A stretch of DNA of 64,000 nucleotides, taken from the NCBI RefSeq assembly GCF_000190595.1, contig NC_015167.1, positions 3,022,501-3,086,500 of the forward strand. The letters run 5' to 3'. The notes beneath the pieces are model-generated. The model worked only from the letters and a program-made list of their open reading frames with translations, was not told the DNA's origin and ran no database searches. Both the position numbers and the translations under genes were made by a program. Shown here one piece after another: positions 56,698 to 64,000 of the stretch (positions within the stretch are counted from its first letter, which is position 1; each line of letters begins with the position of its first letter). This DNA is from Cellulophaga lytica DSM 7489. Lineage in GTDB: Bacteria > Bacteroidota > Bacteroidia > Flavobacteriales > Flavobacteriaceae.

Positions 56698-58455
56698 TTG
56701 AGATACTCTAGCATACCTACTGCCCAATCTGTAATATTACACTGTAAGGCAAAAGGGGTAAAAGATATAGTAATATCACCAGGTTCTAGAAACGCACCAT
56801 TAACCATTGGTTTTACAGAAGACCCATATTTTAAATGTTATAGCGTAGTTGATGAACGTTGTGCTGCATTTTTTGCATTAGGTATTGCACAAAATACAGG
56901 TAAAATAGTTGCCGTTGTATGTACATCTGGTAGTGCTATGTTAAACTACTACCCAGCAGTTGCAGAGGCTTTTTATAGTGATATTCCTTTATTGGTTATT
57001 TCTGCAGACAGGCCAAGTTACAGAATAGATATTGGAGACGGACAAACTATTAGACAAGAAAACGTTTTTAAAAACCATATAGGCTACCAAGCTAATTTAA
57101 AACAAGATGTCTCTCATGCAACAACTACTATACAAAAATTTGGAGAACAACTTTTATCTGCAAAAAAAACAGTAGAAGAGCAGCAAAAAGACATTAATAC
57201 ATTTAATAGCGCAGAGCTACAAAATGCAATAGACTATGCTGTAAATGAGTATGCGCCAGTACATATTAATGTACCTTTAGAAGAGCCGTTGTACAATACA
57301 GAAGAGTATAGTTGTGTATACCCGACGGTTAAAGAAGAGGAGGAGACTATACCAGAAAGTTGCTCTAAATTAGATGATTTTGCTTCAATTTGGAATACGT
57401 CTACCAGAAAAATGATTTTAGTAGGAGTTAATAAGCCTAATGTTGTAGAACAGCAATTTTTAGATGAGGTTGCAGAAGATGAATCTGTTATTGTTTTTAC
57501 AGAGACAACATCTAACATACATCACTCTACTTTTTTTAATAGTATAGATAGCATTTTAGCACCTATTGAAAAATCTGAAAACAAAGAAGAATTATTTACA
57601 GCCTTAAAGCCAGATGTTTTACTAACCTTTGGAGGTTTAATAGTATCAAAAAAAATAAAACATTTTTTACGTACGTACAAGCCAAAACATCACTGGCATA
57701 TAGATGGTAAAAAAGCATACAATACATTTTATAGCTTATCTCATCATTTTAAAGTAGATACAAATACTTTTTTTAATGCTTTTTTAGATAAAACAAAATT
57801 TGTAGATAGTACATACTACGCTAAATGGTCTAAGGTTAAATTAAATTATGAAGAAAAAAGAGAAGCATATTTAAAAACTATTCCGTTTTCAGATATGTTG
57901 GCTTTTTCTCAAATACTACCAAGTATCCCAGATGGTTACCAAGTACACTTGTCTAACAGTTCTACGGTAAGGTATGCACAGTTATTTCCCTTAAAAAATA
58001 CTTTAAAAGTGTATTGTAATCGCGGAACCAGTGGTATAGATGGTAGTACTTCTACAGCAGTGGGTGCATCAATATATAATAAAAAGCCAACCCTTTTAGT
58101 TACAGGAGATTTAAGTTTTTTATATGATAGTAATGCACTTTGGAACAACTATGTAAAACCAAATTTTAGGATAATAGTAATAAATAACAGTGGAGGTGGT
58201 ATTTTTAGAATTTTACCAGGACAAGAAGAAACCGAAAACTATAAAACCTATTTTGAAACGGCACACAATTTAGAAATAGAAAACTTGTGTAATATGTATA
58301 ATGTTGATTATAAGTTGGCTAATGATGAAAATACATTAAACCAACATTTAGAAGATTTTTATAAAGAATCTGACAAGGCAATTTTATTGGAGGTAAAAAC
58401 CCCTAGAATTATAAACAATAAAATTTTGCTTAGTTATTTTGATTTTATATCTTAG
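56698..58455 (+). CDS. menD: SEPHCHC synthase MenD
   Basis: A 585-residue thiamine-diphosphate enzyme that joins 2-oxoglutarate to isochorismate. The N-terminal part has IVISPGSRNAPLTIGF and VCTSGSAMLNYYPAVAEAFYSDIPLLVISADRP; the cofactor domain has GTSGIDGSTSTAVG and the GDLSFLYDSNALWN motif with NNSGGGIFRILPG. The start codon is TTG: the first residues RYSSIPTAQ match the usual beginning and no ATG fits. Length is standard. Confidence 0.95.
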   Translation: MRYSSIPTAQSVILHCKAKGVKDIVISPGSRNAPLTIGFTEDPYFKCYSVVDERCAAFFALGIAQNTGKIVAVVCTSGSAMLNYYPAVAEAFYSDIPLLVISADRPSYRIDIGDGQTIRQENVFKNHIGYQANLKQDVSHATTTIQKFGEQLLSAKKTVEEQQKDINTFNSAELQNAIDYAVNEYAPVHINVPLEEPLYNTEEYSCVYPTVKEEEETIPESCSKLDDFASIWNTSTRKMILVGVNKPNVVEQQFLDEVAEDESVIVFTETTSNIHHSTFFNSIDSILAPIEKSENKEELFTALKPDVLLTFGGLIVSKKIKHFLRTYKPKHHWHIDGKKAYNTFYSLSHHFKVDTNTFFNAFLDKTKFVDSTYYAKWSKVKLNYEEKREAYLKTIPFSDMLAFSQILPSIPDGYQVHLSNSSTVRYAQLFPLKNTLKVYCNRGTSGIDGSTSTAVGASIYNKKPTLLVTGDLSFLYDSNALWNNYVKPNFRIIVINNSGGGIFRILPGQEETENYKTYFETAHNLEIENLCNMYNVDYKLANDENTLNQHLEDFYKESDKAILLEVKTPRIINNKILLSYFDFIS

Positions 58456-58496
58456 AAGCATTATTAACATTAACTATACAAAAGAATATTAAAATT

Positions 58497-58841
58497 ATGA
58501 GCCAAAGAGATGATTTAATTGCAAAGTACGCTGCCGATTTAAAAGATAAATTTGGAGAAACGGCAGATATGGATTTATTAACAAAGGTTACTATTGGATT
58601 AGGTCCTTCTATTTATAATAAAGACTCTTCTAAAGTATCTGGTTCTGATGAGAAAGAATTAGAAACAGTTAAGAAAAACTTCTTAATGAAAAAATTAGGA
58701 ATGAGTGATGACCCAAAATTAATGGAGGGTATTAAAACTGTTATGGACAAATACGGATCATCTAACAAAAATAAGCATAGAGCTGTAGTTTATTATAAAT
58801 TAGCTCAGCACTTTAAAAAGGAGTCTGTTTACGATAAATAG
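58497..58841 (+). CDS. DUF2853 family protein
   Basis: A 114-residue soluble protein matching DUF2853 (MSQRDDLIAKYAADLKDKFG start, GLGPSIYNKDSSKVSG, FLMKKLGM, and the ending AVVYYKLAQHFKKES). The family is helical and of unknown function. It is 41 bases after menD and ends in a strong hairpin, so it may ride on the menD transcript. No tie to menaquinone synthesis is known to me. Confidence 0.85.
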   Translation: MSQRDDLIAKYAADLKDKFGETADMDLLTKVTIGLGPSIYNKDSSKVSGSDEKELETVKKNFLMKKLGMSDDPKLMEGIKTVMDKYGSSNKNKHRAVVYYKLAQHFKKESVYDK

Positions 58842-58859
58842 AATTTTAAAGAATTATGT

Positions 58860-58893
58860 AAAAGAGGCTACCTTAAACAAGGTAGCCTCTTTT
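58860..58893 (+). terminator. Terminator after the DUF2853 gene
   Basis: A perfect 15-bp stem (58860-58874 with 58879-58893), loop AAAC, and a T run. A TACTTTTG -7-like box for the next gene begins 8 bases later. Confidence 0.93.
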
Positions 58894-58928
58894 TTTTACT
58901 GTACTTTTGCAAGCATACAATAGTTAAA

Positions 58929-59756
58929 ATGGAATTAGGAAAATATAACACTTTAGAAATATTAAGAGACACCAGTGTTGGGTTGTTTTTAGGAGATACA
59001 GATGGTAATGATGTTTTATTGCCAAATAAGTATGTACCAGAGAATTTTGAAATAGGTGATATGCTTACTGTATTTTGCTATTTAGATTATGATGAAAGAC
59101 CTATTGCTACAACCTTAAAACCCTATATTATACGTAACGATTTTCATTTGTTACGTGTAGCTGAGGTTAATAATTTTGGTGCGTTTATGGAATGGGGTTT
59201 AGAAAAACATTTGTTAGTGCCTTTTAGAGAACAACGTACAAAAATGGTAGACGGCCAATGGTATATTGTTTATTGTTATTTAGATGAACAAACAGATAGG
59301 TTGGTAGCATCTAACAAATTAGATAAGTTTTTATCTAATGAAGAGTTAACCGTAGATAATAATGATGAGGTTAATATTTTGTTTACTCGAAAAACAGACC
59401 TTGGTTGGGAGGTAATAATTAACAACTTACATAAAGGATTAGTTTACGCTAATGAGGTTTTTAAAGATATTGCCATTGGAGATAAACAAATAGGGTATAT
59501 AAAAAATATTAGACCAGATAATAAAATTGATGTTTCATTACAGCCATTAGGTCATTTAATTTTAGAACCAGTAGCTAATGCTATTTACGAAAAATTAAAA
59601 GAAAATGGAGGCTTTTTAGGTTTACATGATAAATCTGACCCAGAAGATATTAAAAGAGAGTTAGAGCTAAGTAAAAAAGCATTTAAAAAAGGAATAGGAA
59701 CATTATACAGAGAACGAAAAATAGAAATTAAGTCAGACGGAATATATTTGAGTTAA
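58929..59756 (+). CDS. CvfB/YitL-like S1 RNA-binding protein
   Basis: A 275-residue protein with S1-like beta-barrel domains (about 5-65, 70-135, 145-215; e.g. LRVAEVNNFGAFMEWGLEKHLLVPFREQ and GYIKNIRPDNKIDVSLQP) and a C-terminal winged helix (LELSKKAFKKGIGTLYRERKIEI). This is the CvfB layout; CvfB affects virulence gene expression through RNA in Staphylococcus. It sits in the menaquinone region but has its own start signals after a strong terminator. Confidence 0.9.
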   Translation: MELGKYNTLEILRDTSVGLFLGDTDGNDVLLPNKYVPENFEIGDMLTVFCYLDYDERPIATTLKPYIIRNDFHLLRVAEVNNFGAFMEWGLEKHLLVPFREQRTKMVDGQWYIVYCYLDEQTDRLVASNKLDKFLSNEELTVDNNDEVNILFTRKTDLGWEVIINNLHKGLVYANEVFKDIAIGDKQIGYIKNIRPDNKIDVSLQPLGHLILEPVANAIYEKLKENGGFLGLHDKSDPEDIKRELELSKKAFKKGIGTLYRERKIEIKSDGIYLS

Positions 59757-59905
59757 ATAATTAGCGTTATTTTGTAAAATAAAACCTACAGCGCTATTTT
59801 TGTTATATAAATTAAGTTATTCATTATTTTATTTTAGTGTAAAAAACGTTAAATTGCATATACCATAACTATAAGCAAACATTAACCAACCTGTAAATTA
59901 AGAAT

Positions 59906-60514
59906 ATGCCATTTATAGAAGAAGTAGATTTATTAGAACTACACAAGGATATAGATAAGGCTCAATTAATGAACGAGCGTTTATTAGATCAAATAAAATA
60001 TAAAAACAAAGAGTTAAAACGAAAAAAAAGGCAGCGTAATGTGCTGGGTGTAATAGCAGCTGTTTTTTTCTTAGGAACATTAGTTTTTACCTCTTTTTCT
60101 GCCGGCTTATCTACAAGGGCAAGAGCTTTTAACTCTGCAGAAAATAATAATATACTAGTATCTATAGACAGTTTAGACGTAATTAAATCACGTATTAATA
60201 ACTTAAAAGAGCAAAACGAAGAACTTAATTTTGTAAACGACTTTTACTTAGCACGTAACATTTTAGAGAAAAAAGTAATATACTCTGTACAAGTTAAAAC
60301 GTTTGTAGATAATAATGTAACCTTAGTATCTAACTCATTAGCAAACACGTTATTTGTAAAAAATAACCCTTTTTATACATATTCTATTGGAAATTTTGAG
60401 ACTATTGAAGAAGCTAGAACTTTTAGGTTACAGCTTGTAAAAATGGGTTTTGAAGATGCCTTTGTTGCTTCATATAAAAATGGCAAAAGATTAAAAATAG
60501 AGAATCCTAATTAA
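59906..60514 (+). CDS. Membrane-anchored SPOR-like protein
   Basis: A 202-residue protein. The N-terminus is a charged coiled-coil (about 5-43), then a single membrane helix (about 46-65), a second coiled coil (about 85-110) and a C-terminal SPOR-like domain: IYSVQVKTF ... FYTYSIGNFETIEEARTFRLQLVKMGFEDAFVASYKNGKRL. SPOR domains bind peptidoglycan lacking stem peptides at division sites. Its start is 1 base from menA (stop at 60514), so it is co-transcribed with menA. No gene name is known to me. Confidence 0.8.
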   Translation: MPFIEEVDLLELHKDIDKAQLMNERLLDQIKYKNKELKRKKRQRNVLGVIAAVFFLGTLVFTSFSAGLSTRARAFNSAENNNILVSIDSLDVIKSRINNLKEQNEELNFVNDFYLARNILEKKVIYSVQVKTFVDNNVTLVSNSLANTLFVKNNPFYTYSIGNFETIEEARTFRLQLVKMGFEDAFVASYKNGKRLKIENPN

Positions 60515-60515
60515 A

Positions 60516-61430
60516 ATGAAATTAAAAGCTTGGGTAAATGCAGCCAGGTTAAGAACCTTACCTTTATCTATATCCGGAATTATTGTAGGCTATGCTTTGG
60601 CTAGTTTATATGGTTTTAACAACAGTACAATTTTTATACTAGCACTTTTAACTACAGTAGCACTGCAAGTAACGTCTAACTTTGCTAATGATTATGGAGA
60701 TGGTGTAAAAGGTACAGATAATGATGACAGAATAGGTCCAAAACGTGCTTTGCAAAGTGGTATATTAACCCGTAAAGAACTTAAAAAAGGAATTATAGTA
60801 GCTATTGTATTATGCTTGCTGCTAATAGCAGGTTTAATATTTACAGCATTTACAGCATTTACAGCAGATAGTATTATATACATAGCATTGTTTTTTATAC
60901 TTGGTTTTTGTGCTGTTTGGGCATCAATAAAATACACTGTAGGTAAATCTGCTTACGGCTACAGAGGTTTAGGAGATGTTTTTGTATTTATCTTTTTTGG
61001 CTTAGTAAGTGTATTAGGCGCAATGTTTTTACTAACAAAAACACTTTTTACAATGGCTTTTTTACCAGCTATTACAATAGGCTTGTTAAGTGTAGCTGTC
61101 TTAAATCTTAATAATTTAAGAGATATTATATCTGATAAAAACTCAGGAAAAAACACTATAGTTGTTAAAATGGGTTTTTTAAACGGAAAAAAGTACCATT
61201 ATTCAATACTTATAACTAGTTTTATAAGTGTATTAATTTTTACAATATATAATTATACTAACGTACTAAATTTTATGTGGTTGTTAGCTTATATTCCTAT
61301 AGCTAAACACTTTATAAAAGTATTAAAAATGAAGGATTCTTTAACAATGGACCCAGAACTAAAAGTAGTGGCTTTAAGTAGTTTTTTATTCGCTATTTTG
61401 TTTTATTTTAGTTTTAATAATTTTTTGTAA
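60516..61430 (+). CDS. menA: 1,4-dihydroxy-2-naphthoate polyprenyltransferase
   Basis: A 304-residue UbiA-family enzyme that adds the prenyl tail in menaquinone synthesis. About eight hydrophobic helices are visible. The first aspartate-rich motif is NFANDYGDGVKGTDNDD and the second is in NLNNLRDIISDKNSGKNT. The start is 1 base after the SPOR-like gene. Three perfect copies of TTTACAGCA lie at 60840-60866 and encode FTA-FTA-FTA in a membrane helix. Confidence 0.93.
   Translation: MKLKAWVNAARLRTLPLSISGIIVGYALASLYGFNNSTIFILALLTTVALQVTSNFANDYGDGVKGTDNDDRIGPKRALQSGILTRKELKKGIIVAIVLCLLLIAGLIFTAFTAFTADSIIYIALFFILGFCAVWASIKYTVGKSAYGYRGLGDVFVFIFFGLVSVLGAMFLLTKTLFTMAFLPAITIGLLSVAVLNLNNLRDIISDKNSGKNTIVVKMGFLNGKKYHYSILITSFISVLIFTIYNYTNVLNFMWLLAYIPIAKHFIKVLKMKDSLTMDPELKVVALSSFLFAILFYFSFNNFL
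60840..60866 (+). repeat. Three perfect 9-bp direct repeats inside menA
   Basis: TTTACAGCA three times in a row, in frame, coding FTA. A change in copy number would add or remove three residues without a frameshift. Confidence 0.9.
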
Positions 61431-61466
61431 ATTAGCATAGATTAAGTCCATAAAAAACCAACTGAA

Positions 61467-62213
61467 TTGGAAAAACCCATTAAAATTTTAATTGTAGAAG
61501 ATAACGTTATTATAGCAGATGATATGCAATCTATGCTAGAAGAAATTGGCTATGAAATAGTTGGTAATGTTATTGTTTACGAGCAAGCAGAAGAAGTATT
61601 AAGAACTACAGAAGTAGATTTGGTACTTATAGATATTATACTAGCGTCAGACAAAACAGGTATAGATTTAGGAAAGCATATTAGAGATAACTACAATATA
61701 CCTTTTATTTTTGTTACATCTAACTCTGACAGAGCTACAGTAGAAAAAGCAAAAATTGTTAAGCCTAACGGTTATTTAGTTAAACCATTTGAGCAACAAG
61801 ATTTATACACATCAATAGAAATTGCATTATCTAACTTTAACTACTTAGATAAACAAGGTTTAACAGAAGATGATGTAGAAAAACCAATGTCTAATTCGGT
61901 TTTAAAAGATTCTATTTTTGTTAAAAAACAACATTTATATTACAGAATAAACTTTACAGATATTCAGTTTATAAAGGCAGATAATGTTTACCTAGAGGTT
62001 AATACAGTAGATAAAAAGTTCTTGGTTAGATCTCCTTTAAAAGATTATTTAGAAAAATTACCTAAAGATAAGTTTTATAGAGCTCATAAATCATACATTG
62101 TAAATGTAGATCATATTGGAGCGGTAAATTCTAAAGATGTTATGATTAATGATAAATTAATTCCAATATCTAAAGAGTTTAAAGAATTTATTATTTCTTC
62201 TATGAATTCATAA
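61467..62213 (+). CDS. LytTR-family response regulator
   Basis: A 248-residue two-component regulator. The receiver is canonical: acidic residues Glu11/Asp12 (VEDN), phospho-acceptor Asp in LVLIDIIL and lysine in NGYLVKPF. The C-terminal LytTR domain (about 145-245) shows IQFIKADNVYLEV and FYRAHKSYIVNVDHI. The start codon is TTG at 61467, needed to keep EKPIKILIVEDN. It is 36 bases after menA but probably regulated separately, and it precedes a TPR sensor gene that could be its partner. Confidence 0.92.
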   Translation: MEKPIKILIVEDNVIIADDMQSMLEEIGYEIVGNVIVYEQAEEVLRTTEVDLVLIDIILASDKTGIDLGKHIRDNYNIPFIFVTSNSDRATVEKAKIVKPNGYLVKPFEQQDLYTSIEIALSNFNYLDKQGLTEDDVEKPMSNSVLKDSIFVKKQHLYYRINFTDIQFIKADNVYLEVNTVDKKFLVRSPLKDYLEKLPKDKFYRAHKSYIVNVDHIGAVNSKDVMINDKLIPISKEFKEFIISSMNS

Positions 62214-62238
62214 AATAATACAGCAACTACAAACGTGT

Positions 62239-62267
62239 AAAGCCTTACTATAATTTAGTAAGGCTTT
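62239..62267 (+). terminator. Terminator after the LytTR regulator gene
   Basis: A perfect 12-bp stem (62239-62250 with 62256-62267), loop TAATT, followed by a T8 run. Confidence 0.93.
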
Positions 62268-62508
62268 TTTTTATATCACATTGCAAAAAATAATATTCTT
62301 TTGCTATTAATTAGAATCATTTTTTTGTAATATTTTAATTTACCAGCAATTAAACAGAGTAAATAAATTATTTATTTTAATATTAAACTTGCTAAGTATA
62401 ATTAGAATGGTGCAATTCTTACATAACTATAGTTCTTTTATACATTTTAAGAGGTTTTGCCTTATTATTTTTACTATTTTCAGCTTATAATTATTAAGAA
62501 AATCATAA

Positions 62509-62598
62509 CTTGCCCTAGAGTTTAACAAAAACTTAAGAAAAAGGAGTGTTTTGGGGCACTACGCTCTTTTACTTATACCCAAGTAAGGCAAGAATTTT
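62509..62598 (+). promoter_or_regulatory. Possible structured leader RNA upstream of the TPR sensor gene
   Basis: CTTGCC (62509-62514) can pair with GGCAAG (62587-62592), enclosing an imperfect hairpin (AGTG/CACT core, 62540-62570) and a perfect TTACTT/AAGTAA hairpin (62570-62585), followed by AATTTTTT. No riboswitch class was recognised. Confidence 0.35.
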
Positions 62599-62616
62599 TT
62601 ATAACAGACCCGTAAT

Positions 62617-64000
62617 ATGATTACAAAAATTGCTAAATTTTTAAGCAACAATAAAAATACACAGTACACTTTAAAAACAAACAACAGCATATTTTCTTTT
62701 AAAACATATATTGCTGTATTCTTTTTTTCGTTTGTTTTTATTAATCTGTCTAATGCGCAAGAAATACAATTACAGCAAACTGTTTTAGACAGTTTTGTTA
62801 AAATACCGTCTGCTAAAGATAAGTTTGCCTACTTTTATAAAACACCAAATAGATATAAAGAAAACTCTAGCTATGAGTGGTTAGAGCGTATAGACTCTAT
62901 GTTAACTAAGGCCAGAAATGCTCAGGATGATGGCTCTGTAGAATACTATAGAATTTTGCAAGCACACATACATCAAGACTTGGTGCAGTATGATAAAAGT
63001 ATTGCTATTACCAATGAGTTATATATAGATAAAACAAAGCTTAGTGACACCCTTAAAAGTGCATTGTTAGATATTATGGATGAGAATTATTCTCAGCTTA
63101 AACTATATGAAAAACAAATTGCAATACGTAAGGAAAAGAAAGAACTAGGTTTAGCAGACAATATTTCATTTTATGATATTTATGCAGACCAAGGCCTATA
63201 CCAAAAAGCCAGAAGCGAATACATAAGAGAAAAAAGCAATGTTGTTAGTAGTGATGATTATTACGGACAAGCTGTTTATAATAATAAAATAGGAGATTTT
63301 TTAAGGTTAGATAAATCTTCACAAGTTGCCTTAGAAAAATATCAAGAAGCACGCAAATACATAAATACATATTTAGATACTATTGCCAGACCAAAAACTG
63401 AAGATGAGTTGGCAAAAGGAGCTCTTTTAAAAGGTGTTATAGAGGGCAATATAGGTAAATGCTATATGCTTTTAAAAAGGTATGAAGAGGCTATACCATT
63501 GTTAGACTCTAGTTTGGTTAAAATTAGAGAATTTAACGTAGAAGTATATTCGCAAGACGCGGTAGAAAACACCTTAGACTTAGCTAATTGCTATTTACAG
63601 ACTAATAAATTAGATAAGGTTTTAGAGCTTATTAATGATGACTTACGTGCAATAAAAGTATCTAACGTATTACGCAAAAATCAATTGTTGGCTGTTTATT
63701 ATCAAAAAATGAACGATTACAAAAAAGCCAACTACTATTTAAATAACAATATAAAAATTAACGATTCTATTAGAGTTAATGAAACGCTTAAAAAGCATCA
63801 GCAAATTGCAACTGTTTTTGAAAAAGAATTAGAAAATTCTGAAGACAGATTAGATGAAAAGAAAATAGAATTAGAAAATGCAAAAATAGAGGCACAGGCT
63901 AGTGATGAGCGTATGAGTCTTATTTTAATATCGTTAATATTTACATTATTAGGCTTAGGTGGTTTGGTATTTGCTTACATCAAAAGTATAAAAAACCAAC
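62617..64000 (+). CDS. TPR-containing sensor protein, probably a histidine kinase (3' truncated by window)
   Basis: The frame is open from the ATG at 62617 to the window end (461 codons). A long N-terminal lead is followed by a signal-anchor or signal peptide (about 30-50, cleavage possible at SNAQE). TPR-like helical repeats cover about 80-410, a coiled coil follows, and a membrane helix (ILISLIFTLLGLGGLVFAYI) is at about 434-455. This is the layout of Bacteroidota TPR sensor kinases, whose kinase domain would lie beyond base 64000. Partnership with the preceding LytTR regulator is inferred from position. Confidence 0.75.
   Translation, partial: MITKIAKFLSNNKNTQYTLKTNNSIFSFKTYIAVFFFSFVFINLSNAQEIQLQQTVLDSFVKIPSAKDKFAYFYKTPNRYKENSSYEWLERIDSMLTKARNAQDDGSVEYYRILQAHIHQDLVQYDKSIAITNELYIDKTKLSDTLKSALLDIMDENYSQLKLYEKQIAIRKEKKELGLADNISFYDIYADQGLYQKARSEYIREKSNVVSSDDYYGQAVYNNKIGDFLRLDKSSQVALEKYQEARKYINTYLDTIARPKTEDELAKGALLKGVIEGNIGKCYMLLKRYEEAIPLLDSSLVKIREFNVEVYSQDAVENTLDLANCYLQTNKLDKVLELINDDLRAIKVSNVLRKNQLLAVYYQKMNDYKKANYYLNNNIKINDSIRVNETLKKHQQIATVFEKELENSEDRLDEKKIELENAKIEAQASDERMSLILISLIFTLLGLGGLVFAYIKSIKNQ

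Larger units (their letters stand above)
62214..62616. other. 403-base intergenic region with terminator and structured element
   Basis: Contains the LytTR gene terminator and, near its right end, the paired element at 62509-62598. The rest (about 62275-62505) is AT-rich with no open frame or clear promoter. Confidence 0.6.

Noticed and set aside
59762-59796. A weak hairpin after the CvfB-like gene
   Set aside because: Only five outer base pairs, a long loop and a poor T run; not enough to call a terminator.

Overview
The window looks like a piece of chromosome from a marine-type member of the Flavobacteriaceae (phylum Bacteroidota). It is AT-rich, and genes lack obvious Shine-Dalgarno sequences. 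The best promoters have the Bacteroidota form TTG-N19-21-TAnnTTTG. Many envelope proteins are short lipoproteins with an 'SC' or 'AC' lipobox. Single-gene markers agree with this placement: a menaquinone pathway, a bacillithiol-type YtxJ protein, short LeuA, DUF2853, and TPR-containing sensor kinases. No rRNA, tRNA, insertion sequence, phage gene or CRISPR array was seen. Most of the window is ordinary core genome.

Layout. (1) 1-13 kb is the end of an exopolysaccharide/capsule locus. It holds an FnlC-type epimerase (cut by the window edge), a WbuB-like glycosyltransferase, an inward-facing trio of a UDP-GlcNAc 4-epimerase and two nucleotide-sugar dehydrogenases, then a forward operon of aminotransferase, PglF/WbpM-type dehydratase, Wza-like export lipoprotein and Wzc-like tyrosine autokinase. 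A convergent PHP-type tyrosine phosphatase follows. (2) 13-24.4 kb is housekeeping: yjdM, pcm, smpB, lipoproteins, a TetR regulator, clpB, ytxJ, fahA and glyA. (3) 24.4-29.2 kb is a leftward signalling island: a LytTR regulator with a degenerate receiver, a small lipoprotein made of five 17-residue repeats, a TPR lipoprotein histidine kinase, a NarL-type regulator and an unknown protein. (4) 29.7-50.6 kb holds a thioesterase, glutaminyl cyclase, the SRP RNA gene, an SDR, transaldolase, an asymmetric ABC-F ATPase, a fasciclin protein, pheT, thioredoxin-fold lipoproteins, leuA-leuB, panB, a pseudouridine synthase, an S15-type peptidase and L-serine dehydratase. (5) 50.8-64 kb holds dnaK, an acyltransferase/esterase pair, a menaquinone cluster (MenI-like thioesterase, menF, menD, later menA) with CvfB, DUF2853 and a SPOR-like protein interspersed, then a LytTR regulator and a TPR sensor protein that runs off the end.

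How parts fit together. The polysaccharide genes supply activated amino sugars and uronic acids and the outer-membrane/inner-membrane export machine, with kinase and phosphatase side by side to set chain length or export state. dnaK and clpB share an upstream motif that may be a heat-shock control element. The most novel-looking material is the repeat lipoprotein with its flanking regulators, the ABC-F protein with one intact and one lost ATP site, and an unassigned structured element upstream of the last gene. All functional statements rest on reading the sequence and on family knowledge; no database search was run.
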